Notes under the pieces: model-generated | Databases searched by the model: none | What the model saw: the letters and a program-made list of their open reading frames with translations, nothing else | Told to the model about the DNA's origin: nothing | Translations under genes and position numbers: made by a program | IMG/VR virus record: IMGVR_UViG_3300046170_000227 | Coordinates: 1-60,106 of that record | Origin: a virus | DNA: 60,106 nucleotides | Reading direction: 5' to 3' (one strand) | Part shown: in pieces, positions 1-9,492 of the stretch | Position numbering within the stretch: position 1 is the first letter of the stretch | Layout: each line of letters starts with the position of its first letter

Positions 1-200
1 CTAATGCAACTGATATGCCTTTTAGATTTGTACCGTGTATGGTTTCAGGATTAGCTTATTATTTATCTATGAAGTATGCACCACAAATGACTCAACCAAT
101 GAAATTATATTATGAAGATGAATTAGCAAGAGCCTTGGCAGAAGATGGTTCAGCTTCAAGTACATTTATTACACCTAAAGCTTATTACCCAGGAACTTAA
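1..200 (+). CDS. P22 gp4-like head-tail adaptor, C-terminal part
   Basis: This is the 3' end of a gene whose 5' part lies at 59557-60106. Reading back from base 3 the frame is open to the window edge, and the last base of the window plus bases 1-2 make one Thr codon, giving a 249-residue protein. The visible part (PFRFVPCMVSGLAYYLSMKYAP, broken here as PFRFVPCMVSG then LAYYLSMKYAP) resembles the C-terminal region of phage adaptor proteins that close the portal after packaging (P22 gp4 type). The family assignment comes from motif memory and from its place just after the capsid genes. The stop overlaps the next start. Confidence 0.8.
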   Translation, partial: NATDMPFRFVPCMVSGLAYYLSMKYAPQMTQPMKLYYEDELARALAEDGSASSTFITPKAYYPGT

Positions 201-802
201 TGTCCAAATACGCAACAGGAAAACATTCAAAAGCAATTTCTGATAGATCAGGTATGGAATTTCCATACAGAGAAATGGTTAGAGAATGGAATGGTTCTTT
301 TGTACACTACACAGAGTATGAACCCAAACAACCACAACTTGAACCTAAACCAATTGGTGGTGATGGTGTTGCACTATTGAATGTAAGACCGGCCAGAACA
401 GAACCAATCACAACTGTAATGATACCACAAGATGGTTTTAAAACTTACCAAGCAGGATCAGGAATTATAAATGTAAATGTACCAGGACATGGTTTAACAA
501 ATGGTACAACATATTTATTTAGAGGTGCACCAACAATTTCACCTGGAACAGGAACAACAACTAATCCTGTTTTTGCTTATGCAACTATTCCTAACTTTGA
601 TGGAATTACAGGAGTACAAATAGGACAAGGATCTGGATATGCTATAACAACAGGTCTTTATGATAGTGGAGCAAGAGTTACAACAGACTATGCTTTGTCA
701 AATTTCTTCTTCTTTACAGTTAATGCAGATACTGCTACAACAGGAAATATTAATGGAGGAGGTTATGGTTGTTCAATAGGACCCATAACTATACAAGCAT
801 GA
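200..802 (+). CDS. Conserved phage structural protein
   Basis: 200 residues, starting on the ATG that overlaps the previous stop (TAATG). The N-terminus MSKYATGKHSKAISDRSG followed by FPYREMVREWNG is a strongly conserved opening that I associate with small virion proteins next to the adaptor in marine podoviruses. The C-terminal half is Gly/Thr-rich and beta-like, with no Cys cluster or membrane segment. It sits between two adaptor genes, so a head-tail or tail-tip structural role is likely. No precise function is assigned. Confidence 0.75.
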   Translation: MSKYATGKHSKAISDRSGMEFPYREMVREWNGSFVHYTEYEPKQPQLEPKPIGGDGVALLNVRPARTEPITTVMIPQDGFKTYQAGSGIINVNVPGHGLTNGTTYLFRGAPTISPGTGTTTNPVFAYATIPNFDGITGVQIGQGSGYAITTGLYDSGARVTTDYALSNFFFFTVNADTATTGNINGGGYGCSIGPITIQA

Positions 803-954
803 TAAATTTTTTTTTAAATTGGATAAAAGCTGCAGTTACACCACGTAGACAAAAAGATGAACATCTTGAGTTTTATGAAAACAAAAGAAGTCATTGTGAA
901 AAATGTCCTAAATATAAACACAGATGTCCTGATTGTAGAGAGGCAGTTAAATAA
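799..954 (+). CDS. Small Cys-rich protein, possible zinc-binding
   Basis: 51 residues from ATG 799, which overlaps the previous stop as ATGATAA; a start 30 bases upstream is less likely. The N-terminus (MINFFLNWIKAAV) is hydrophobic and could touch a membrane. The C-terminus carries CEKCPKYKHRCPDC, a CxxC-x6-CxxC arrangement that could bind zinc. It overlaps the following gene by one base (TAATGG), so the cluster is translationally coupled. Function unknown. Confidence 0.65.
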   Translation: MINFFLNWIKAAVTPRRQKDEHLEFYENKRSHCEKCPKYKHRCPDCREAVK

Positions 955-1625
955 TGGCCTACACTTTAGCTAACTTACAAGATGATATTAGAAGCTATAC
1001 AGAAGTAGATGATGGTGTTTTAACAACAGGTATTTTAAATACCATGATTAAAAATTCAGAAAACAAAATATATAGAGAATCAGATTCTGATGATAATAGA
1101 TTTTATGCAACATCAAATTTAGCAGCTGGTAGTAGATATGTTACAATTCCATCGGATTTAAGATTTATTAGATATGTACAATTAACAGATGCTGCTGGAA
1201 ACCAAACTTTCTTAGAAAAAAAAGATACAAGTTATATGGCTACTTTTTATGATACACCGGGAACAGCTTCGGGTATTCCAAAGTATTATGCTAATTGGGA
1301 CGCTAATTATTGGGTAGTAGCACCCACTCCAAATAGCACTAATTTAATAACTTTAGCCTACACAAAACAACCGGATTCAATAACAGCTTCACCAGGAAGT
1401 ACTCAAGGAACTTACACAAGTAATAAATATCAGGATTTACTTTTGTATGCTTGTCTGGTAGAAGCATATGGATACTTGAAAGGTCCTGCAGATATGTTAC
1501 AATACTACATGCAGGCTTATCAAAAAGCTTTACAATCGTATTCGATCGAACAACAAGGTCGTAGACGCCGAGACGAATATCAAGATGGTGTTATTCGAAC
1601 TCCTTTAAAATCACCATCACCATAA
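954..1625 (+). CDS. SU10-like phage adaptor protein
   Basis: 223 residues. The opening TLANLQDDIRSYTEVDDGVLT, the mid-region IPSDLRFIRYVQL and the C-terminal KYQDLLLYACLVEAYGYLKG with a basic tail (GRRRRDEYQDG) match the pattern of phage adaptor proteins that join the portal/gp4 ring to the tail (SU10 adaptor family). The family assignment is by recognition of these blocks. It follows the gp4-like gene and precedes the tail genes, which fits. A head-tail connector is the best call. Confidence 0.75.
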   Translation: MAYTLANLQDDIRSYTEVDDGVLTTGILNTMIKNSENKIYRESDSDDNRFYATSNLAAGSRYVTIPSDLRFIRYVQLTDAAGNQTFLEKKDTSYMATFYDTPGTASGIPKYYANWDANYWVVAPTPNSTNLITLAYTKQPDSITASPGSTQGTYTSNKYQDLLLYACLVEAYGYLKGPADMLQYYMQAYQKALQSYSIEQQGRRRRDEYQDGVIRTPLKSPSP

Positions 1626-1646
1626 TAATAATTAAGGAGATAATTA

Positions 1647-2079
1647 ATGGCAAATATAGTACCTGACTCTTTTAAAACAAACCTACTTGGTGGTACGTTT
1701 GATTTTGATTCATCTGGTGGATCAACTTTTAAACTTGCACTTTACAGTAACATTACTGGTTTTAGTACTTCAACAACTGCTTATACAACTACTAATGAGG
1801 TTTCTTCATCTGGTACGAAACTATACTGCAGGTGGAAATACTTTAACTAATAATGGTGTAGCGGTATCAAGTAATGTTGCATTCGTTGACTTTGCAGATT
1901 CTACTTTTAGTTCTGTAACGTTATCAGCAACAGGGGCATTGATTTATAAAGGTTCAAGTAATGAAGCTGTATTAGTTTTAGATTTCGGTGGAACAAAAAC
2001 TGCAACTAACGGTGATTTCGTTGTTCAGTTTCCAACTGCTGATTCTTCTAATGCAATCATTAGACTTGGCGACGCATAA
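1647..2079 (+). CDS. Phage tail structural protein, interrupted by a +1 indel
   Basis: The ORF opens MANIVPDSFKTNLLGGTFDF behind a clear AAGGAG site (1634-1639). At about 1818 the frame is lost through one extra A (acgaaac where acgaac restores the frame) and continues to 2079 as AGGNTLTNNGVAV and so on. Restored length is 143 residues. The content is Thr/Ser/Gly-rich and beta-like, similar to small tail-associated proteins of marine phages. The interruption is most simply a consensus error. Function is inferred only from position. Confidence 0.65.
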
Positions 2080-2098
2080 TAATTAAAAGGAAATAGTA

Positions 2099-2554
2099 AT
2101 GGCATTTGTACTCAACGACAGAGTTAAAGAAACATCTACTACGACAGGGACTGGTACGTTCAATTTAGCCGGAGCAGAAGTTGGTTTTGAAACTTTCGTA
2201 TCTGGAATTGGAACTACCAATAATACTTTCTATGCAATATCATTAGATGGAACTGCAGAGTTTGAAGTAGGTATTGGAACTGTAACTGATGCATCACCTG
2301 ATACTTTATCAAGAGACACTATTATTTCTTCGTCAAACTCCGATAACAAAGTAAATTTTTCTGCAGGAACTAAAACTGTATTTTGTACATACCCTGCAAA
2401 ACGTGCGCCGTCAGCAAGTATGACAGCTACAACTTATGTAACAACACATGCTTCAACAATTTCTGATGTTCAAACAATGGACTCAGGAGTTTTAGCAGGA
2501 CCGGTAACGGTTTCAGGTAATGTTACAGTAACAGGAACATTGGTAATAATATAA
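2099..2554 (+). CDS. Putative tail protein
   Basis: 151 residues, start supported by AAAGGA eight bases upstream. The opening MAFVLNDRVKETSTTTGTGTF is typical of a protein family found beside tail fibres in marine phages. The rest has repeated TGTG and SGNVTVTGTL stretches that suggest beta structure. It overlaps the next gene by one base (ATAATGAG). A tail-fibre accessory role is inferred from context. Confidence 0.7.
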   Translation: MAFVLNDRVKETSTTTGTGTFNLAGAEVGFETFVSGIGTTNNTFYAISLDGTAEFEVGIGTVTDASPDTLSRDTIISSSNSDNKVNFSAGTKTVFCTYPAKRAPSASMTATTYVTTHASTISDVQTMDSGVLAGPVTVSGNVTVTGTLVII

Positions 2555-3468
2555 TGAGTCAAATAGAAGTAGATAAAATAATTCCTCAATCAGGAACTTC
2601 AACACAATTAGGTGAATCAGGTGATACGATTACTATTCCCGCAGGTGCAACTATTACTAACAATGGTACTGCAAATGGTTTTGGAAGTGCAGATACTGAA
2701 AAAGTAAAAGTATCTGCTAACGATACAACAGCCGGTTTTTTAAATGGTAAATTAGTTGCAGGTACAAATATATCTTTAACTGAAGGTAATGATGGTGGTA
2801 ATGAAACTCTAACCGCTGCTCTTTCAGGAACAATTGCAACAGCACAAATTGCAGATGATGCAGTAACCTTGGCTAAAATGGCCCCAGGTACAGACGGAAA
2901 TATTATTTCATATGATGCATCTGGTAATCCTGTAGCAGTAGCAACAGGAAGTGCAGGACAAATTTTAACTTCTGCTGGAGCAGGTGCTCCTCCAACTTTT
3001 GAAACTTTAGCTAGTGAAGCTAACACTCCAGCTTTTCAAGTTTTATTAAGTAGTTCTCAATCTGTAAATTCTGGTACAAACACAGTAATTGCTTTTGATA
3101 CTGAAATTTTTGATAGTGATAATGCAGTTTCAAGTGGGGTATTTACTGTTCCATCTGGTAAAGCTGGAAAATATTTTTTTGCAGTTAATGGTGGTATGAA
3201 CACAGGAAATAATATTGAGTATGTTAATCTTTGGATTTCTAAAAATAATCAAACAACCATAGCTACAACTTCTGGCTGGGCAATAGCAATAGAGTATTAT
3301 CATCAAGGTGATGCTGGATCATCAAATCAAATTCAATCTGTCTCTGGTACAATGGATTTAGCAGTCGGAGATAGTGTAAAAATTTATATATTACACAATT
3401 TTGGAAGTAGTAAAGGTACAGCTGATAAAGGTAGATTTACTTTTTCTGGACACAGATTAATAACATAG
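2554..3468 (+). CDS. Tail fibre protein
   Basis: 304 residues. Residues 1-36 (VDKIIPQSGTSTQLGESGDT, then ITIPAGATI) form a fibre N-terminal block that recurs almost intact in the gene at 3800, so it probably anchors the fibre to the virion. The middle carries IATAQIADDAVTLAKMAPGTDG, a common trimeric-fibre shaft motif. The C-terminal ~130 residues look like a C1q/TNF-like beta sandwich (FLLSSSQSVNSGTNTVIAFDTE-like, ending FTFSGHRLI), a frequent receptor-binding head. Expected at the tail tip, exposed to the host surface. Confidence 0.8.
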   Translation: MSQIEVDKIIPQSGTSTQLGESGDTITIPAGATITNNGTANGFGSADTEKVKVSANDTTAGFLNGKLVAGTNISLTEGNDGGNETLTAALSGTIATAQIADDAVTLAKMAPGTDGNIISYDASGNPVAVATGSAGQILTSAGAGAPPTFETLASEANTPAFQVLLSSSQSVNSGTNTVIAFDTEIFDSDNAVSSGVFTVPSGKAGKYFFAVNGGMNTGNNIEYVNLWISKNNQTTIATTSGWAIAIEYYHQGDAGSSNQIQSVSGTMDLAVGDSVKIYILHNFGSSKGTADKGRFTFSGHRLIT

Positions 3469-3476
3469 GATAAATT

Positions 3477-3803
3477 ATGGCACAATTAGACACAAAAATA
3501 AAATTATACGCAGCAGCAAATGGTGTGGCAAACATTAATTTTAGATCAGATGTTATCTTGGTAGATGATGGTGATGGAGTTGTTTATATCCATGAATGGA
3601 ATTTAGATATTGCTCAACCAACTGCTGAACAAATAGCTTCATATGAAACTGCAGCAACAACAGAAGAAGCATTACAAGTAGTTTTAAGTAATAGAGCAAA
3701 AGACTATCCATCTATAAAAGATCAGCTCGACAAAATTTATCATTCAGGAATAGAGGAATGGAAAAAAGTAATTAAAACAACAAAGGATAAGTACCCTAAA
3801 TGA
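3477..3803 (+). CDS. Putative tail assembly protein
   Basis: 108 residues. The N-terminal half reads as a small beta domain (VILVDDGDGVVYIHEWN). The C-terminal half is helical and ends YPSIKDQLDKIYHSGIEEWK, a block seen in small phage proteins related to XkdW and tail assembly chaperones encoded between fibre genes. The stop overlaps the next start (AAATGAGTG). The role as a fibre assembly helper is inferred. Confidence 0.6.
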   Translation: MAQLDTKIKLYAAANGVANINFRSDVILVDDGDGVVYIHEWNLDIAQPTAEQIASYETAATTEEALQVVLSNRAKDYPSIKDQLDKIYHSGIEEWKKVIKTTKDKYPK

Positions 3804-4585
3804 GTGAAGTAAAAGTAAATAAAATTAGTCCAAGGTCCGGGACCGGTGTACAGCTAGGAGATAGTGGAGATACTATAACTATTCCTGCAGGTGCAACACT
3901 AACTGGTACACAGAACATTGCAAACACATCTTTAGTAGGTTCAGGACAAATTACAATTAATGGTACTGCGGTAGCATTAGGTGGATCTATTACTTTAGTT
4001 ACAGAAACAAGACCAACAGTATCAGGTATCAGTCCTTCAGCGATTGAAAATACACAAACAGCAGTTGTTATTACAGGAACTAATTTTGTATCGGTTCCAT
4101 TAGTTACAGCAATCAACTCAACTACCGGTGCACAATTTACAGCGGATGAAGTATCTTTTACATCATCTACAAGTATCACAGCAAAATTTACTATTTCAGT
4201 TGACGCAAGTTACAAATTATATGTAGAGAATCCAGATGGTAATGCAGTTCAAACTGGAGCTATACTAACAGTATCAGATGCACCCGCTTGGCAAACTGCA
4301 GCAGGTACACTAGGTACATTTTCAGGAGCAACAAGTATTTGAACAATAACATTAACAGCAACAAATTCTACAGGGATGGCTGTACAATCAGGAGCATTAC
4401 CTGGTGGAATTACATTGAACAGTGGATCAGGATCTAGTACACTAACAGGTACTGAATCAGGCGCTTCTGCTGATACAACTTTTAACTTTACAATTAGAGC
4501 AACAGATGCTGAAGGTCAAACAGCAGATAGAGCATTTAGTTTAACATTTACATTTGGAGCAAACAACTCTATGAGTTTCAACTAG
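3800..4585 (+). CDS. TIG/Ig-like tail fibre, cassette 1, with in-frame TGA
   Basis: Residues 1-35 repeat the anchor block of the fibre at 2554. Then comes an IPT/TIG-like domain (VSGISPSAIENTQTAVVITG then TNF) and a putative Ig-like region (ALPGGITLNSGSG, FNFTIRATDAEGQTADRAFS). A TGA at 4340-4342 interrupts the frame, but the same frame continues to 4585 and aligns throughout with the paralogue at 6966-8125, so this is probably a consensus error or a recent nonsense change. Other genes here end in TGA, so recoding is unlikely. Restored length is 261 residues. Likely exposed adhesin. Confidence 0.7.
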
Positions 4586-4594
4586 GATAATATT

Positions 4595-5914
4595 ATGGCA
4601 AACAGTTACTTATCACATACAACTTCAACACCTACTAATAGTGATAAAGCTACACTTTCATTTTGGTTAAAAAGATCATTACTATCTTCTGGGAGAGGTG
4701 TATTTGCAGAAGATACCAATGGTACTAATAAATTTGCTTTTATTTTAGGTTCAAATAATACAATAAGTATTTTTCAAGAAACTGGTGGTACAGTTGATAT
4801 TAACTTGGTGACAAATAGAGTATTTAGAGATACTTCAGCATGGTATAATATTGTTGTAGCTTATGATAGTTCACAAGGATCAGCAAGTGATAGAGTAAAG
4901 TTGTATGTAAATGGTTCTCAAGAAACATCATTTAGCACATCAACTTATCCATCTTCAAATGTAGATTTTAGATTTAATAAAAGTGGTATTGCACAAGAAA
5001 TAGGTAGGTATGAGGGTGGTAATTATTTTGATGGTTATTTAAGTCATGTTGCATTCGTAGATGGTCAAGCATTAGCACCAACTGTATTCGGTGAAACAGA
5101 TTCTACATCAGGTATCTGGAAATTTAAACAACCATCTGGTGTTACTTGGGGTACTAATGGTTTTTGGTTAAAATTTGAAAACTCTGGTGCTTTAGGTACA
5201 GATAGTTCTGGTAACTCAAACACATTCACAGTTAATGGTAATGGCAGACAGGCACTTGATACACCATCAAATGTTCATGCTACTGGAAATCCTTTATATG
5301 TTTGGAATTATAATTTAACTCAATCAAATGCAAATCTTTCTTTTGCAGGTTCACAAAACCAATGGCAAGGAGCATCTACTAATATCGCCATATCAAAAGG
5401 TAAATGGTACTATGAAGCAAAATTTACATCTGGTACAGACATAATCAATTGGGGTGTTGGTTTTATGGGGATGGAAGATTACAACCTTACCAATGCTACA
5501 AGAAATTTTGTAGGTTTTTATAACTATGATGGTGGGGAAATTTGGGTTGCAGATGCTTCAAATAGTACTGCTACTACAGCTGATTACGGTACGTTTTCTA
5601 ATGGAGATATTATAGGTATAGCACTTGATTATGATAACACATATCTTTCTGTTTATAAAAATGGGTCAGCTATTGTAACTAATTTTGATTATGGCGCTGT
5701 AGGTACAAGTTCAACTGTCAAAGGAGGAAAATTTATTGCTCCTGTATTCTTTAATTATGGAAGTGGTACTGCGTCAGCAAACTTCGGCAATGGATATTTT
5801 GGCACTACTGCTATAACTTCTGCAGGTTCAAATGGTAATGGATCTTTATTTGAATATGATGTACCATCAGGATACTACGCATTAAATACAAAAAACATTA
5901 ACACTTATGGATAA
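4595..5914 (+). CDS. LamG/SPRY-like tail protein, cassette 1
   Basis: 439 residues. The N-terminal ~200 residues (LSFWLKRS, YNIVVAYDSSQGSASDRVKL, YVNGSQETSF, GYLSHVAFVDGQAL, FGETD) show the pattern of a concanavalin/LamG-like carbohydrate-binding domain. The C-terminal half (GKWYYEAKFTSG, WGVGFMG, GDIIGIALDYDNTYLSVYKNG) looks like a SPRY domain. Both folds bind glycans or proteins, fitting a receptor-binding function at the tail tip. The paralogue is at 8125. Domain calls are by motif, not by search. Confidence 0.8.
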   Translation: MANSYLSHTTSTPTNSDKATLSFWLKRSLLSSGRGVFAEDTNGTNKFAFILGSNNTISIFQETGGTVDINLVTNRVFRDTSAWYNIVVAYDSSQGSASDRVKLYVNGSQETSFSTSTYPSSNVDFRFNKSGIAQEIGRYEGGNYFDGYLSHVAFVDGQALAPTVFGETDSTSGIWKFKQPSGVTWGTNGFWLKFENSGALGTDSSGNSNTFTVNGNGRQALDTPSNVHATGNPLYVWNYNLTQSNANLSFAGSQNQWQGASTNIAISKGKWYYEAKFTSGTDIINWGVGFMGMEDYNLTNATRNFVGFYNYDGGEIWVADASNSTATTADYGTFSNGDIIGIALDYDNTYLSVYKNGSAIVTNFDYGAVGTSSTVKGGKFIAPVFFNYGSGTASANFGNGYFGTTAITSAGSNGNGSLFEYDVPSGYYALNTKNINTYG

Positions 5915-5919
5915 AAATT

Positions 5920-6963
5920 ATGGCTTATAGTTCAATTGTAAAACCTTCTGTTTATTTTAATACTAAACTTTATACAGGTAATGGTACTACAAATACAGCT
6001 ATAACTGGTGTTGGTTTTCAACCGGATTTATCAATTATTAAAGCTAGAGATATGACTTATGACCATAATGTAATGGATGCAGTAAGAGGTTCAACTAAAA
6101 GAGTAGCAACCAATTTAACTGATGCTGAAAGTACACAGGCAGAAATGATTAAATCTTTTGCTTCTGATGGATTTAATTTAGGTGATAATGGTGGAGTTAA
6201 TCAAAATACTAAAACATATGTAGCATGGAACTGGAAAGCAAATGGTGCAGGTTCATCAAACACAGATGGAAGCATAACCTCAACTGTTAGTGCAAATACT
6301 GCAAGTGGTTTCAGTATTGTTAAATATACAGGTACAGGTGCTAATGCTACAGTTGGTCATGGTTTAGGTGCTGTGCCTAGAATGATTATAGCAAAAAGAT
6401 TAACTGATGCTGAAAGTTGGGGAGTTTATAATGTTTCAAATGGTACAAATAAATATATGAAATTAGAAGAAGCAGTTTTAGCAGAAACTGCTACTAGTGT
6501 ATGGAATGATACAGCTCCTACAAGTTCTGTATTTTCATTAGGAACAAGTGGTTTATGTAATGGCTCTAGTAAAGATATGATTGCCTACTGTTTTGCAGAA
6601 AAAAAAGGCTACTCAAAAATTGAAAGCTACACAGGAAATGGCAGTACAGATGGACCATTTATTTATACAGGATTTAAACCTGCTTTTATTTTTAGTAAAA
6701 AAACTAATGCTTCTGGAACTAGTTGGACTATATGGGATAACAAAAGAAGTCCTTTTAATCCTGCTGATAAAATATTACACCCAAATAATACTAATGCAGA
6801 TAATACTGCTGATGATACAGATTTTTTATCTAATGGTTTTAAATTGAGAGCAACAGCAAGTGGTATGAATAATAATGGAGATTCATACATCTACATGGCA
6901 TTTGCAGAAAATCCATTGGTAGCTAATTCAGGAACAGATGGAGTACCGGCAACGGCTAGATAA
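5920..6963 (+). CDS. Phage tail protein (GHGLGAVP type), cassette 1
   Basis: 347 residues. Typical blocks are VYFNTKLYTGNGT, YVAWNWKANGAGSSNTDGSI, GHGLGAVPRMIIAKRL, MIAYCFAEKKGYSKIESYTGNG, GPFIYTGFKPAFI and a C-terminal YIYMAFAENP, ending PATAR. This arrangement is common in fibre clusters of marine phages (I associate it with DUF7483). The paralogue at 9492 keeps all these blocks in order. Likely tail-tip or fibre protein; biochemical role unknown. Confidence 0.75.
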   Translation: MAYSSIVKPSVYFNTKLYTGNGTTNTAITGVGFQPDLSIIKARDMTYDHNVMDAVRGSTKRVATNLTDAESTQAEMIKSFASDGFNLGDNGGVNQNTKTYVAWNWKANGAGSSNTDGSITSTVSANTASGFSIVKYTGTGANATVGHGLGAVPRMIIAKRLTDAESWGVYNVSNGTNKYMKLEEAVLAETATSVWNDTAPTSSVFSLGTSGLCNGSSKDMIAYCFAEKKGYSKIESYTGNGSTDGPFIYTGFKPAFIFSKKTNASGTSWTIWDNKRSPFNPADKILHPNNTNADNTADDTDFLSNGFKLRATASGMNNNGDSYIYMAFAENPLVANSGTDGVPATAR

Positions 6964-6965
6964 TT

Positions 6966-8125
6966 ATGAGTAGTATATTAAAAGTAGATACAATACAGGA
7001 CCAAAACGGTAATCTGATCATCAGTAAAGATTCTGGTGGTGGAGGATTTCTTAGTCCTTATGCATCGTCATCTGCTCCAATAACTTATACTGTAACTGTT
7101 GCATCAAAAACTGCAGCTCACCCTTATAATGGTGTGGGTAGTTCTAACGGTTATTTTATTAATGGTATCGAGTCACCTATTATTGAGATCAAAGGTAATG
7201 ACACATCAAAACCTTATCACTATAAATTTGATCAATCAGATGCATCTAACTCAGGACACCCTTTATGATTTTACAACAACGCTAGTAAGACTACAGCATT
7301 TACAACAGGAGTAACTACTAACTGGTACACCAGGACAAGCTGGTGCTTATACATTAATTGCTGTTGATAGCGATACACCAAATATTTTATACTACCAATG
7401 TTCATCACACGCGAACATGGGTAATCATACTTTCTCAACTTCACCTACAGTTAATACAGGTTTCTTTTTAAAATTACCTGCAGCCGATGGAACGGCAGAT
7501 CAGGTATTAAAAACCAACGGATCAGGTACCTTGTCTTTTGGATCAAGTGTAACTTTTCCAACTATAAGTTCTATTAGTCCAAGTGCTATTGAAAACACAC
7601 AGACAGCAGTAACGGTTACAGGAACTAACTTTCAATCAATACCTACAGTTGATGCAATCAATGCTTCAACCGGTGCAATTACTAACTGCAGACAGTGTTG
7701 CATTTACAAATGCAACAACGATTGTTGCAACGTTTACAATATCGGTAGATGGTACTTATTATTTAAGAGCAGAGAACAACGATGGTTTAGCCGTAAGATC
7801 AACTAATGCATTATTAACTGTATCGGATGCACCTGCATGGACAACTGCTGCAGGTAGTCTAGGAACAGTGGCCGCAACAGGAAGTGTTAACTTTACAGTA
7901 GCTGCAACAAATGCTACAAGTTTTGCTAAGACATCTGGAAGTTTTCCAGGTGGTGTAAGTATTAATGCAAGCACCGGAGTAATATCTGGAACTGAGTCAG
8001 GGTCAAGTGCTACGACTACTTATACATTTACAATAAGAGCAACAGATGCACAGGGCCAAACGGCTGACAGACAGTTTACAATTACAATATCTCACGGAGC
8101 ATCAGGAGGAGGACAATTTAACTAA
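6966..8125 (+). CDS. TIG/Ig-like tail fibre, cassette 2, interrupted
   Basis: It opens MSSILKVDTIQDQNGNLIIS, a common phage fibre start. Three lesions break it: TGA at 7266-7268 (expected basic codon in SGHPL-x-FYNNAS), one extra base near 7321 and one near 7683; both extras make ACTAACT where ACTACT restores the frame. Restored, it is about 385 codons: an N-terminal beta region, SSHANMGNHTFSTSPTVNTG, a TIG-like domain (SSISPSAIENTQTAVTVTG) and an Ig-like C-terminus (FTIRATDAQGQTADRQF), matching cassette 1. Three lesions in one gene suggest poor consensus here. Confidence 0.7.
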
Positions 8126-9492
8126 TGGCTAGTACATATTTAACATACACACAACAATCACCATCTACAGCAGAGGGTCAAAAATTTACTTTATCTATGT
8201 GGGTTAAAAAAACTGCAAATACAGACATGGGTTTGTATGGAAACACCTATTCTAATACACATAGAGGATATATTTATTTTGATGGTAATGATAGATTATC
8301 TTATTATGATTCTAATGGAGTAAATTATACAACAACAAGAGTATTTAGAGATAATAACTCATTTTATCATATTGTAGTTTCAGTAGATACAACACTGTCA
8401 ACATCATCAGATAGAATTAAATTTTATGTTAATGGTCTAAGAGAAACTGTTTTTACTAATAGTTCAGCACCAAATCAAAATGATACATTAAAATTAATGA
8501 ATACTACTAATACTCCGAATATGGGAAGAATGGTAGAGGCAGGAACTTCTTATTATTTTCAAGGTGTCATATCTCATGCTCATTTTACACAGGGTTATAC
8601 TTATGATGCAACACCATTTGGTGAAACAGATAGCACAACTGGAGAATGGAAAATTAAAACTGATGTTACTGGTGTAACTTATGGAACTAATGGTTTTTGG
8701 TGGTTAAAAGATAATATTGCTACAACAGACCATTCACCAAACTCAAACACATTTTCAGTTGGTGGTGGTACACTTACAAAAACAGAAGATAATCCAAGCA
8801 ATGTTTTTGCTACATTAAATAAATTACAAAAACCTTATGTATCTCAAAGTAATACTTTAAGTTTTGGTAATACTCAATACGCAGATAATAATTCAAATTG
8901 GCAAAGAAATTATGGTACGATAGGTGCTACAACTGGAAAATATTTTTATGAGTTTAAATGTTTAAATGATGATGGTAATTCAGGACGTTGCCGTATTGGT
9001 TGGGATAGTATTGATGATATAAATGCTTCTAATGATAATTATTATAGTGGATTAACTTTAGATAGAGCAGGAATATTAAGAGGTGGTGAAAAAGGTTATG
9101 ATGGTTATAGTCCAAATAATGTTCAAATGTCAGCAGCTCATAGTAGTGGTAATTTTAGTTTTACCGCAGGTGATATTCTTGGAATGGGTATTGATATAGA
9201 TAATAATACATTTTCAGTTTATAAAAATGGAAATTTAGAAATTAATGCTTACAGCTATGCTTCTTCAGCTAATTGTAGTATATTAAAATCAAAAGGACAT
9301 TTTATAGCACCATCTGTAAATTGGTATTCTACAAGTGGAGATGTAAATAGTGGTGCTTTTAACTTCGGCAATGGCTACTTCGGAACAACAGCAGTATCTA
9401 GTGCAGGAACTAATGCTAGTAATAATGGAATTTTTGAGTATGATGTACCATCTGGTTACACAGCTTTTTCAACAAAAGGATTAAACTTATAA
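8125..9492 (+). CDS. LamG/SPRY-like tail protein, cassette 2
   Basis: 455 residues, starting by overlapping the previous stop (TAATGG). Same architecture as 4595-5914: LamG-like half (FTLSMWVKKT, FYHIVVSVDTTLSTSSDRIK, FYVNGLRETVF, FGETDSTTGEWK) and SPRY-like half (GKYFYEFKCLND, GDILGMGIDIDNNTFSVYKNG, FNFGNGYFGTTAVSSAGTNA). Sequence is clearly diverged from cassette 1, so this is an old duplication or two co-maintained specificities. Probably surface-exposed glycan-binding tail protein. Confidence 0.8.
   Translation: MASTYLTYTQQSPSTAEGQKFTLSMWVKKTANTDMGLYGNTYSNTHRGYIYFDGNDRLSYYDSNGVNYTTTRVFRDNNSFYHIVVSVDTTLSTSSDRIKFYVNGLRETVFTNSSAPNQNDTLKLMNTTNTPNMGRMVEAGTSYYFQGVISHAHFTQGYTYDATPFGETDSTTGEWKIKTDVTGVTYGTNGFWWLKDNIATTDHSPNSNTFSVGGGTLTKTEDNPSNVFATLNKLQKPYVSQSNTLSFGNTQYADNNSNWQRNYGTIGATTGKYFYEFKCLNDDGNSGRCRIGWDSIDDINASNDNYYSGLTLDRAGILRGGEKGYDGYSPNNVQMSAAHSSGNFSFTAGDILGMGIDIDNNTFSVYKNGNLEINAYSYASSANCSILKSKGHFIAPSVNWYSTSGDVNSGAFNFGNGYFGTTAVSSAGTNASNNGIFEYDVPSGYTAFSTKGLNL

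Noticed and set aside
4340-7268. Alternative genetic code with TGA read as an amino acid
   Set aside because: Many genes here end in TGA with ATGA overlaps to the next start, so TGA is a normal stop; only isolated in-frame cases occur.
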